64,000 nucleotides of DNA from the NCBI RefSeq assembly GCF_000208865.1, contig NC_018390.1, positions 4,792,270 to 4,856,269 on the forward strand. The letters run 5' to 3'. This document shows, in pieces, positions 26,501 to 37,600 of the stretch (its first letter is position 1; each line of letters opens with the position of its first letter). A program made the translations under genes and the position numbers. The notes under the pieces are model-generated. The model was given only the letters and a program-made list of their open reading frames with translations. It did not search any database and was not told the origin of the DNA. The stretch comes from Neospora caninum Liverpool (taxonomy: Eukaryota > Apicomplexa > Conoidasida > Eucoccidiorida > Sarcocystidae).

Positions 26501-29500
26501 CGGCATCGTAGTCGATGTCGCCCATGATGAAGACATCCAGAGCGTTTCTCGTCAAGGCGTTTCGAACAAAGTTCTGGAACTCCTCGAACTGCGACGCGGA
26601 AGAGGACTCTGTCGCGGCACGCCGCAAGTCCAACTGAGAGAACCGGTTTCGGCGGATGACGCTGAGGGCGACATCCATCGCCATTTCGAATGGGGTGACG
26701 GCGGAGAAGTCGGAGAGTTGCAGTTCCAGCTGGAAAGAGGAGACAAAAGGCAGCGGCGGCGACAAGGCAGCGTGAATCAACAAGGGGGTGTCTTTGCGTG
26801 CAGACAAGATGCAAGGACCAGCGACGAAGGCGAACGAAAAAGCACCCAAAAGAGACAAAAACGAGAGAAGAGACCAAGACCAAAAGAAGAAACCTTGACC
26901 ACGAGAACAGCAAGAGCGGCTGAGAACCAGAACCCAACCCGCGGACCCACCGTATTGAAAACCTTGGTGAAGTCCGCCTCTTTCACGCTTTCTCGTGTCT
27001 CCTTCAACACGGCGATCAGCTGCTGCAAGACCGACGCGAAGAGTTCCGAGAAGGCCTGCGAAGAGAAATGCAGCAAAATGCAGCACCCATTTTACAACAC
27101 ACTCAATCGAACCCGCGTGTCGACGCAAGGCAGTTGCCGACGAAAAACGACCGCTACTCATATACGGAGCTGTAACAGTACGCAAAAAGCTCAACTGCAT
27201 ATCCGCAATCACAGACGCACGTCCAAACGTGAAAAACGCATGCATGTGCATGCGTGTAAAAACTGATAAATTCATATGCATGCAAATCGTTTCGTGAAAA
27301 CCCTACGGGAATCGATTTGTGGGAGGGCGTTATGTGTTCTCGGCAAGAACGCGGAACGCTGAGCGGTCCCCGCATGCACACGCTTCCAGGAGTCTCCGCA
27401 GTCAGCTCCAGCCGTAACTCCAATCTCGCCACCCCATATAGCCCCTTTTAAATCGCCGACCTTACACTCACTGTCTAAATCCCCAACCGGATACAGTTTG
27501 AACGTTAAATAACAGCGGTTGTTTGTGAAACTATAAAGTTTCCATGGACACTCGAAACGTCTCTTTCCTTGCCTGTATCTCCAGAACGAGGGCGCCGTTT
27601 GTGAAGGACATGAGAAGGTCCACGCCGCATCCTTCGAAGGTGGCGAGAGCGGTGCGCGCGCGTTCGCCTGCGATCGTCGTGAAGATTTTTCCGTACAGGG
27701 TGTTTTTGCCTGTCGCGTCTTCCGCCGAGATCCGCAGTTTGAAGTACGCCCTGACGACAGGCTTGTTGAAAGGCTCGGCGTTCTTCCAGAAGACCGAGAA
27801 GCTCTCCTCCGTCACCAACACACAGGGCGGTCCGGAGGCTTCCAGTTTCTTTTGTTCGTTATCATCGTCCTCTGCATCCGCGTCGCGAACACCCGCTCTT
27901 GCACCCGTCGAAAAGCCCGCTCGCTTTGCCGCGCCCTCCCCTTCGTTCCTCTCCGCTTGGATGGGAAACTGAATCGGCGACAGGGACTGACAGACATCCG
28001 GCACGGGACGCCGCTGGAGCTTCACCTCCGCAGCCAGCTTGCAACTCAGAACCGGAGGCAGCGAGAAGACAGTCTCTTGAACGGAAACCAGGGACTGGGT
28101 ACGCAGCTGCACTGACTCCGCCGCCTCGCGCACAGCCTCCAGCTTTTCCGCGGCTGATCTGCCGATCTTCGCTCCCACTTGCCTCGCAACCTCCGGAGCC
28201 GGGAGCTCCGTGACGGTGTACTGGACGGCGTAGGGCGCAAACACATGCACGTCTTGTCCGGCGTCGCGTGCGCGGCCTTCGGGAAGGATGACGAAGGCAG
28301 ACGCGCGCGAGGAGTCGAAGCTCTGCAGCTCTTCCCGCAACACTCGGACGAGAACGGACCGATCTTCAGGCAAGGCCACGTACTCGCCACCTGCAACCAC
28401 GAGGTCTGGACGCTGCGGAAACACAGCCAGTTTCTCGGCTGCGCCGATCACTGCGCTCACTGCATCTTCCGGGTCTTTGTAGGTCCAGGACCGGTTCGCC
28501 ACCCCTGCAAACTCCTCAAAGAAATCGAGGATGTACGCGTCGTCCACAGACGTCCGGAGTGTGTCGGCGTAAGCCAGCGTCGCGGCAATCACCTGCTCGT
28601 GGTTCTTCTCGCCCTCGTCCGTCAACTCGAACAGCAAACCGATAAACGCCTTCTGACTCGTCGTGTAGTCCACGTACTCGCCGTCGGCAATCAACCCTAG
28701 AAACAAGGAGACCCAATGCGTGAAGACCAATTAGCAAAAACGAGGGTGACGACAGGAGAAAAGGTGGGAAGGATACGAGATGAAACACGTGAAGAAACGA
28801 CGAAAGAAGGAGGCATGCAGAAATGAACAAGGGAATCGAAGGATGACGCCGTTCATGGCTCGGGGACTCTGGTCCCCACGCAAGGGCGGCTCTCGTTCGA
28901 CCGAACCCGTGTTTTGCCTGGCCGTACACTCGAACAGCCGCTTCCGCCAAATGACACGAGTTGGACACCAGAAATAGTGTGGGGGGAAAAATTTGTCTAT
29001 AGACATTTGCCTCTCGAAGGCACGGCGTACCTTGGACCTTGAGACGGTTTAAAAGAGCGGTTTCGCCTGGATACTCCAGCAGATACTCAAGGAGTGCGGT
29101 GGGCTGAAACTCTTCGTCGAAGCCTCGAACTGCCCAGCTTGTTCTTCTCTCCCAGACAAGCAAAAGACGCTTTCCCCAGCCATGCTGACGGAAGACGCGG
29201 TAGACTTTACCGGCTGTCGCAAAACAAAGGACAGCACAGAGAAAACAATGAAAAAGAGAAAACAACGAGAGAGCCAGACACCTGACGACATAGCTCCCGA
29301 CAGGCGGGTTCCGCAACCGCGTCGAAAACGCACCACTCCTAGCCATCCGCCTGCCTCATGGCGCGACCTACATCTCGACACCTCCACAAGAATACACCCA
29401 TACAGGCCTCAACACGTGATATATACATATATATATATATATATCACCATATATACACATACAGAGATATACATCTATATACACGAACGTGTCTGTACAG

Positions 29501-32260
29501 GTGCACATACGCGTGCACGCATACACGCACATACGTTCCGTCACCATGTCGCTAGTATATCGACTTGTAGATCGATGAAAGGCTGTACGATTCGTACGAG
29601 TGTTCATGATACACCGACACAAGCAATTATATATATATATATATTTATATGATTGTTTGATGCTAGATTCGAGTGATTCATTTACTTGAGGTGCTGGAAG
29701 TTGCGTCTGCCTGAATGGAATCCTCCTCCGCGAGCTCTGTATCGTCTTCAAGCGTCGACGCGTGCTCCTCTGGTGTCACTTCAAGGAATGAAGCGGCGTC
29801 CTGCGCGCCTGTTTTCTCCTTTTCCTCTGCATGCAGACGAACGGTCTTCAAAACCGCCTTTCTCCTCTTTGCGTCAGCAGTTGTACTGGCTTTCGCCTTC
29901 GCTCCAGATCGCGAAGCTGAAGACGCAGAAGAAGACGCCTTGTGTGGCCTTGGCGTCAGTGACGCCGACGGCGGGTCCGAAGGCGACGCACCCGCGTCTT
30001 CGTTGTCAGCACGGTGCGCGTCCGATTCTGCTTCCTCAGTGGGCGGGAAATACTTTGTCAAAATCCGAGCGACTACCTCTCCAATCTCCTTCGGCGTATA
30101 GACGGAGTATTTTTCTGCCTGTCGCTCTGCCTCAGCTTGAACCTCGGCGGGGATGGGGCGCGGCCGCCCTGCGGAGTCGAAAGAGCCTTCGATGACGACG
30201 GGGACGGATCGGCGCCCCATGCTGAGAGAACGCGGGTTTAAACGACGCACACGGAGCGCAAAGAAGTGACATGCAGGCACACATGAAGTGGAATAAAAAA
30301 TCTCTTCATTCTCCTAGATCGGCTGTTAGAGGGAGTCTCTTGCATCTGCCGCCTTTCGAAAACGTCTCTCTTGCCGCCGCCAAAGCCCACAAACCCGCCT
30401 CAGCCTCCCGGCTTGGTTTTTGTCTATCAGCCCGATGTCTTGTTCTTTTTCTCCTTCCATTTACGCTTCCCTCCTTTCTGCTCGTTGGTTTCGCTTGCGT
30501 CTTGTCCCTGAAGCCTCACCGCACAGCGATGGTCATGTTTTCGGGTCTGTAGCATTTCCTGTGGAATGCCCTCAGAGCCTTGAGCACATCCAAGCCTTGC
30601 TCGATAGGTGCTTGGCAGAGAGTCTCGTAGTCGCCAGTTCCGAACTTCTGCGCGACTTCAGGGCGGTAAAAAGACGGGGGCAGATCCTCGCGAGAAGTCG
30701 AGGTTGGGGAACCAACCGCTGGCGTCGCAGCCATCGCCAGTTCGAGGAGCACTCTTGCGATGTCCGGTTGATTTTTCTCGTGCTCGAATTGCACTGCCAT
30801 CACCTAGAAAAACATGCACGCGCCACATGCATCTCGTAGCGCGCTCGCCTTCCTTCTCCCTTTCATCGCAGACTCAAAAAAAGGGGGCGTCAAGCACGCA
30901 CGATCTTCCGTTTCTCGCGCGCAACCCACCGGCCTCAAATGAAAGGGGAACACTAAACGCCTCATCGCCGCCCAAGTCACACCGATGTGGCAAGCAGGGG
31001 CACAGGAGCTGCCGTTCCAGCTTCCGGCGTCTCGTGTTTTCCTTCTCTCGCCCACGGACTTCCAATACGGGCGTCGCCAATGCCTCACGGGTGACGGGCA
31101 ACTGCAGGACGGAAGTATCACCTTCACACCACCGGGAGCGTTGTTTTGTTTTGTGGGGAAAAACACTCACCGAACAGTCGATCCTATCTATACCAACCAT
31201 ACGTAATTACACCTGTACCACCGGAACTCTTTATGCACGCGTAGGAGGTGTATAGGCATTCAGATGATGTCCTTTCTCGTATCTGCGTGTAGGCAGCCTG
31301 TGGATCGGGTCTTACTTCGGAGGCGAACTGGTCAGCAGCGAGGAGAGGACGGAAGAGGTGTTGAAGGAATCTGTCGAGGAGTTCGGGGAGAGTGTCCGTC
31401 GGGGCTGCGACGAAGAAGGTGGTCAACTCCGCCGTGGTGTGCGCGTTGTGCGTGCCCCCGCGCGCACTGACGAATTCGTCCCAGGACGTCGCGTTCGTTT
31501 CTCCTTCGGCGCCTAGGAAAATCAAATGCTCCAGCTGATGAGCGATTCCGGGGATGGCCGGAGGGTCGTGGAAGAACCCACAACCCACGGAAATTGCAAA
31601 GGACGCGGTTGCCTCTTCTTTGTCTGCGATCGCCACACCCTCGAGACGCAGAGAAGGCACGGAGAAGACCGAGTACGCGCTCTTGTCCCTCGGCGGTTTG
31701 CGCACGTGCTTTCGGTCGCCATTCTCGTCATTCGCGTCTTCGCCATGTTCCGCATCGGAGAGGCGACGGGACGAACGCTCCTGCGCAATGCGCGATGCCA
31801 GGCTGGCGTGGACCTCAGCCAGCGTCGGGAGAGAGTCTGGAGCTTCGCGGGAAGACGCAGAGGCGGCGGAAGCCCGCGACGTTGGCGACGAAGAGACGAA
31901 AGACGATGGCGAGGGATCGGAGGCGCCCTCCGACGAGGAGAGAGGGACAGTTTCTGGCGACGAAGAGGCGCTCTCGAGCTCCTGCTGAAGCGCGTCTTCG
32001 AGGTCGGGGAGATGAGAGGACGCGTTTTCGACAGCGTCAGCCTCTTCCTCCAGAGACGAACGGGCGTCTGGGCTGCGCTCTTCGGATCTGGAAAGGAACG
32101 ACCGCGCCAGGTCGTTGTCGGCGTGCAACGCATGCGCCGCTGAGTCACGGAGTGTATGCGACGCAGACGCTCGGGAGATAGCCTCGGAGAAAAGGGAGGT
32201 GAAGGGAAGGAAAGAAAGGAGAAAGAGGAGGGGAAGAGAAGACCGGCTGGGAGCCTTCAT
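20561..32260 (-). CDS. TLN4: Toxolysin 4-like secreted M16 metalloprotease
   Basis: M16 (insulysin-type) zinc peptidases digest peptides in a clam-shell of four M16 domains. Toxolysin 4 of T. gondii is a micronemal, heavily processed member. Exons: 32260-31316, 30803-30520, 30221-29686, 29213-29031, 28696-27573, 27055-26951, 26729-26424, 25910-25656, 25245-25073, 24429-24381, 23989-23885, 23402-22546, 22313-20561; about 2,224 residues. A signal peptide (MKAPSRSSLPLLFLLSFLPF) is followed by an acidic Ser-rich propeptide. The inverted zinc motif HQLEH is at 241-245. The third ligand Glu322 is in FEHEKN, opening exon 2, 76 residues on, exactly the M16 spacing. Later exons match insulysin domains 2-4 without the motif (FDTIRTHWMDGYVAAAAVREVP in exon 8). 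The last two exons add about 870 residues, Ser-rich, then coiled, then Ala/Pro/Val repeats. From memory the T. gondii protein is nearer 2,400 residues, so some introns may differ. Confidence 0.87.
20839..21078 (-). repeat. 18-base coding minisatellite in the C-terminal tail of the TLN4-like protease
   Basis: About ten copies of an 18-base unit that read, on the minus strand, as Ala-Pro-Val-Ser/Pro-Ala-Ala. Third positions are nearly invariant, so the array is recent. The block is bounded on both sides by the same longer segment encoding APSPALAAPVSA, which suggests a duplication that enclosed the array. A second direct duplication, of a segment encoding AAVAASP, lies at about 21186-21250. Confidence 0.88.
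24898..24985. repeat. (TA)n / TATACGTA microsatellite in a TLN4 intron
   Basis: Alternating TA with CG interruptions, giving short palindromes such as TACGTA. It lies in the intron between the exons ending at 25073 and starting at 24429. Confidence 0.85.
26051..26104. repeat. 27-base tandem duplication in a TLN4 intron
   Basis: Two perfect consecutive copies of a 27-base unit beginning CTCAAAGCAGAG. The pair lies in the intron between the exons ending at 26424 and starting at 25910. No function is seen. Confidence 0.9.
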
Positions 32261-34645
32261 CTTGCTGGAGGGTTTGGGAGGCGACAAAACGATACGGAAG
32301 ACAGGGCAAAGGCCGCCGGTGAGGCGCCGTTCCTTCTTAGTGAAGATGCATACGTAAATCTAACAATGCAGATGTAGGATTGAAAGGTTGAGACAGGTAC
32401 GCGGTTTTGCGCGGGGGAAGACTACGGCGATGATGAACGAAAAGAGAGCAGACCAACACTACGGACATGGCCGGACGGCCTCGATACCTCGTTTTGTCTA
32501 GCCGGAAGAGAAGCAAGAAACGGCCGGGGGAAGACTCACATTTGCGACGGAGGGAATCATCAGACTCAAGTGCCTTGACACAACGACGGGAAGAGACGAA
32601 CGACAAAAAGTGGGTAGATTTTAAATTTTTTATCTGTTCTTAGACCGAAGAAAACCCAGGCCCCGGCCGGCGGCACCCCGGCGACAAGAAGGGAACGGAA
32701 CGCCCGAAATTCTCTCACATAGGGGGTTTCTGGCAGATGGAAAAAGCATGAACATGCAGCATGAGACGAAAAAGAACGGGGAAATCCCCTCTTTCTTTGG
32801 GAGTACGGGGGGAAGTTCGAGCCTCGGGCCCCCGCCAGTTGCGCCTCTCTTCCGTTTTCGTAGCCCAGGTGGCCGGCGCTCTTCCGCTTTTCTGGAGACG
32901 AAACGCGACGCGTCCCTTTGCTTTTCTCAGCGAAAATACCCGAAACCGACCTCCCTGATTCGCCTTTCAAAATCTTCCAAACAAATCGCTCTTGCGCCAC
33001 AATCGACGCAATCGACGCACGCGGCCGAGTGTACGTACACCGCACAGGCAGCTAGCCAGTCTCCCGTCTGGCTTCTTGTGCGCGCACCTCCAGCGACGAG
33101 GCACACGCCGCATTCACCAGCATGTTAACAGGGTGCATCGAGGTTGGCGCTCGCTCTAGGCTGCTCTGTCTGAACAGGTTCGCAGCACGTTGCCTAACCA
33201 GGTGGGGAGACGGCAAAGCAGCCTACGCACTGTGTCTCTACTCCCCGTATAAAGAGAGGCAAACCGTTGACAACCTTTTGTAGGGAAGGAAATCTCTGGT
33301 TGCGCGGCGCTTCACCCTCCTCGCGAAGGTGCTGAAAAGCAGCCCAGGAGTCGTCGAGTTGGGCCCTGGCATGGCGAGCGCGCGCGAAAGTGACACACAG
33401 GCATGCGATAGCACTCACAATATTGGTGTCCTCGTTGAGAGTCAATATTTTTGTACCTTCTGTTTTCACAAGGCCCGTGGGAGCTCCCAAGTTTGGTGGT
33501 GTGTACTCGCACAGCTGTGGGCGTTTGCCACTGGACAGCCAGAACACGTCTCCGGAAAGTTCCGTCCGCCGAGGCACGTTTGGCAGCGATGCCCGAGAGA
33601 GGGACGGAGCGGCGAGCTTGACGGAGACAGCCCGAGTCAGAGAGGTGGGAAAAAGGGGCTGGGGAGAACCTTTCGTCAGGTACTTTTTAGTCCAATGCGA
33701 CGGGGGAAAACGGGAGGCATACTCCTTTTGTACGCCTTGGCGACTCTCTCAGTCGATTTTGCGCTACCGGCCGTCCAATGGGATTTTGGATCCTGGCGCT
33801 CCAGCATCCAGAGGTTTCGCGGGGCGTCACGCCACAGCTTGTCGGTTGCTTCAATCGAGCAAACGTCTCTTTAAGAGCTTGAAGCTTTCTGTGCTTTCTC
33901 CAAGGATCGTTTCTTAGCCCCTCCTTTTTAGAGCCCGCAATGGACGAAAATCGGAGACACACAAGGTCGAGCGGTCTCGCTGGCGACGCGGGGACGATGC
34001 CTTGCGCTTTCGCGCGGAATCGATGATGAGTCGACGCGTGAGATTGCGCTCTTCCGGGGCACGCCACCGCGTTCCTGAGACTGCTGCCTGCGGGGGAAAA
34101 GCCGTGTTTGGCGCTTCGGAAGGAAGAAGAGAAGAGAGGGATGCAAAACATGGAAAAACACGACAGAGAGACGCCATTGTCGTCTGGGGTGTCCGGGGCG
34201 CAGTGGCGGGGCGGGAGCAGATGTGCAGTCGGGCAGGAATCGGAGTTTTTCTAGACAACAGAGAAGCAGAGATCTGCAGTTTTTGGCTCTCCTATTTTTT
34301 CTTCCTACAGCATCTCTCGTTTTTCTCTGTCTTTCCTTCCTTTCCTGGATCCTCTCTCACGCTGTACGCGCGCGGCGCCTCCCGCTACGTCTGCTCGGCC
34401 TCCGCGAAAACACCCTCTGCGATCCCGCCCTTCCGGCTTTCCCAGCTCTCGCCTCTTTCTGGTCTGTCGCAAGGTCGTTCCCCTTCATCTCCCGGGAGCT
34501 TTATCGCTCGTCGCTCTTCTTTCTCCCCCGCTTCTTCAGTCCGTCCTGTCTCCGGCGTCTCCCCGCGCCCCCGGATTCCGTCTGCATGGCGTTTTTCGTG
34601 ACGCGGAAACCCTGTTAAATCTCTCCATTCCGTCGCTCTCTCACC
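32261..34645. other. Divergent intergenic region between TLN4 and the membrane-protein gene
   Basis: 2.4 kb that must carry both promoters and 5' leaders. It is not repeat-rich. It includes the weak two-exon candidate at 33194-33577 (listed separately) and a pyrimidine-rich plus-strand stretch at 34280-34640 that reads as the 5' UTR of the gene starting at 34646. Confidence 0.5.
33194..33577 (-). CDS. Possible two-exon coding fragment, unrecognised
   Basis: A minus-strand open frame at 33577-33419 is followed by a strong donor (GTGAGT) and, 87 bases on, by a TTTTCAG acceptor opening a second frame at 33331 that stops at 33194. Both are phase 0. The joined peptide is balanced in composition (GDVFWLSSGKRPQLCEYTPP at the start, FIRGVETQCVGCFAVSPPG at the end) rather than low-complexity. 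There is no ATG at its head. An acceptor-like site near 33634 would extend it leftward in the protein by about 19 residues, but I could not connect it to an upstream exon without meeting a stop. It may be an unannotated small gene, an upstream exon, or chance. I recognise no family. Confidence 0.25.
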   Translation of the reverse strand: MPRRTELSGDVFWLSSGKRPQLCEYTPPNLGAPTGLVKTEGTKILTLNEDTNIVSAIACLCVTFARARHARAQLDDSWAAFQHLREEGEAPRNQRFPSLQKVVNGLPLFIRGVETQCVGCFAVSPPG

Positions 34646-37600
34646 ATGGCGCCGCGCTCGACGCAAACCGTCGTGGATCCACCTGGCGCTGCGCCTTGGT
34701 CGGGCGTCCGCGACGAGATCTCTGCGGCTGACGCCGGCCAGTCTGTCGACGGCAGTCGTGTCTTCCGCCTTTCCACGAGTTCGTTCGCCTCTGTCCTGCG
34801 TCACTTCTCGACGTCAACCCCTTCCAATCCTTCCTTCTCCATGCCGTCTCCCTTATCCTTCTCTTCCACTTTCGGTTTCTCGCCGTCGCCGTCGCCGCCG
34901 CGCACGGCTTTCGTCCGACAAGCTACTCTCTGCTGTGTCTACACCGGCTGTTACCTCTTCCTCCTCGGCGCGACTCTCCACCCCTCCTTCTTTCGCTCGC
35001 CGACTCTGAAGAGCGAAGGAAGTGCAAACAGACCAGAGGCTCCTTCTGTCTTGGCATCTCCCACGCCGGCGTCTTCCTCGCTGTTTTATCTCTGCGTCTC
35101 GTACTTTGTTGCTGGCGCACCGTTTGTGCTCCTTTTCCCCCTCTCCGTAGTGTGGCTTCTGAACGCGGCGTGCGCCGGCTTGGCGACGTTTTACTTCCGG
35201 CGCATGTGTGGTGGCATCGTGGTCGCGTCGACGCTCCTGGATGTCCGGTTCCCCCGACCTTCTGCCGCTCTGTCTGAGTCACGCGAGACGAACTCGACCT
35301 GTCGCTTGCTCCCCCCCTCCTGGGGGAACGAGGGCTCGGACCGCCCTAAACTGAGAGAAGACGGAGGAAAAGGAGCGCGTCACGACCGCGCGTCGGTCGT
35401 CTCCGGTGTCTACAGTGACGCCTGGTCCTCGTCCTACGGCCCTCCCGACGTCGGCGAAAAGCAGAACGAATGGGGGAAAGACGCAGAGCCTCCCGCCGCA
35501 TCCCCCCCTAGCGCCTGCCCAGTGCGGGGCGCGCCTTCTGGCGACTCGCCTCTGGGGATTGCGGCTGTCGCTCTTCCGACGTCGCCTGGGAGGAGGCCGG
35601 AAGATCGCGCCTCACCGCCTCGCTCGTCCATCGAGTGGGGCAGGGAGGCCCTCGCCCTCAAGGCAGACGCGAAAAGGAAGGCTGAAAGCGGCGAAAACGG
35701 CCCGGGAGACAGACGCGAAAATCGAGACGTGGAACAGGGAGCGGACGAGGATGCGCGTGCATCGGAGAGGCATTCGGCCACGCCGAGAGGCTCGTGCGTT
35801 TCGCGAGAACGGGGTCCATCCTTCTTGGGCCAAGGCACAATCTGCAGCGTCTCCTCCCTCGTCAGAAGTCGTCAGGGAAGTATCGTCGGCGTCGACTCCT
35901 CGGGGTCCGTCCCAGATAGCGAGTACGATCACCGCGCGTTCCTCGCGTCCCTCGGCCTCTTCCCTTCCTCGTCGAGTTCGGACAGCCAGCGCGCGGGACA
36001 GCGGAACGCGAGTGCGAAGCGCGAAGACCGACGAGAGGGAGCGCGACGACGAGACAGCCCAGGAGATACCTCGGAACCGGTATGAACTATGAGCGACTCG
36101 CAGTGTGTGTGCCACAAATGCGGAGAGTGAGAGAGGAAAAAGCAGTTCTTCGATTCCGCGAATCGCCTGCTTCCTCAACCCTTCAGAGGGCTTCCTGGAT
36201 GCTCGCGTTGTCTTCCTGGTGATGTTCGCCATGCCTGCTTTGGACAGAGGATAGGTTCACTTCTCTGTACGCATCTTTGTTGAGGGTTCAGCTGTCGCTG
36301 AGGCCTTTCGCTGATGTGTCCGGTGACTGTGCAGCGCTACTCTGAGCCGCCGGCGTTCGTCCTTCGTCGCTTTCTTTGCACACGGGGGGCGGCTGGGGCA
36401 CGCGCCTGTTCGCGGCAGCTTGCCTCATGGCGTCGTCGCTTTTCGAGGTAAAACGACGTTTCCATCCTCCGTCTCGCTCTCGTCGTCGACATGGGCAGCG
36501 GCGTGCGCACCCCCATTGTTCGCTACGTCTTCCTTGTGCACGTAACGTTCAGAAAATCTCGGCGCATTCCCTTTGTTCACTGCTTTACCTGGGAAGAAAG
36601 CTGTCCGACGTGTCCGCATGTATCTGGATGCTTTCACGTCCGAAGCCAGATGTCACCGCCTGTTTTCCTGGAGCCGCGCTGCGTGTCTCGATCTTAAACG
36701 TCTGCCGGCTCGTTCGGTTGCTGCTGGCACCCCTGCCGTTCTGTGCAGCATCGCAACCGACGACGATCTTCCCACCCTCGTGGCAGCAGAGTGCGCATGC
36801 CTCGAAGCAACCGCGGTTTTTTTTGTGGCATCTGCGCGCGTGTGGATTGCGCATGCAGCGAGATTTCCGGCCCGCTCGCCAGGCGTTTGGTGTCCGTCTC
36901 GGTGGTTTCGCTGGCGATTTTCGGCAGCGTCTTTGCGTGCTTGCACGAGCTGCTTCTTCTCCTCGCCTTCAGAGTGGAAGGCGAGAAACGCGTTGCGACC
37001 TGGCCCGTCGTCACTTCGGTGAGTTTCCGCTGAAATCTGACTGCCTCCTAGGTCCACATTCTCTTCGTCCTCTGCCCGTCGCACCCTAAACGCCTGTTCG
37101 CTCCGTAAAGGAAGGAGACGTGGCTCTTCCGCCTTCTGACCGAGTGGTCATTCCCTGGCTCTTCTGTCTCTGCTTTTCTCCCCAGGTCGCCTACGCTGAG
37201 CTCCCCTTTCTTCTCCTCTTCACCTCATTGTTTCGATGGTGGCGACCGTGTCTCTCCGTCTCCCGAACGGTCGGCGTCTTGCTCCTGCTCGGCGCGAACG
37301 CCCTGCTGTGCTTCTCGCCACTCTTCTTTTCACCGTTGCCTTTCGCGAGGGTCAGCGACGGGCTATTCATTCTGTCCAACTCGTATGCTTCGCTTACTTC
37401 CTTCACGAGTTCCTTTGCTTTCGGTGCTGTCCCTTGCTCGTCGCTGTCACCCTCGCCCGTCGAGGAGGACGCGTTCCCGGCGCCGGATCTCGCTGCCACC
37501 GGGCTCTGGGCACCTCCGTTTCCCTCCCCCTTGACCCAACCTTCATTTGAAGCCTCGCTCTCTTCCTCCGCCCCATTCGCGTTCTCGTCCGCCCCTTTGG

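Noticed and set aside
26118..27266. Plus-strand 382-codon frame
   Set aside because: Antisense to TLN4 exons and introns; the minus strand carries phase-consistent exons with M16 similarity.
33697..33876. Plus-strand 59-codon frame with a hydrophobic N-terminus that looks like a signal peptide
   Set aside because: Short, no continuation or splice partner found; chance hydrophobic runs are common in this composition. Kept only as a remark.
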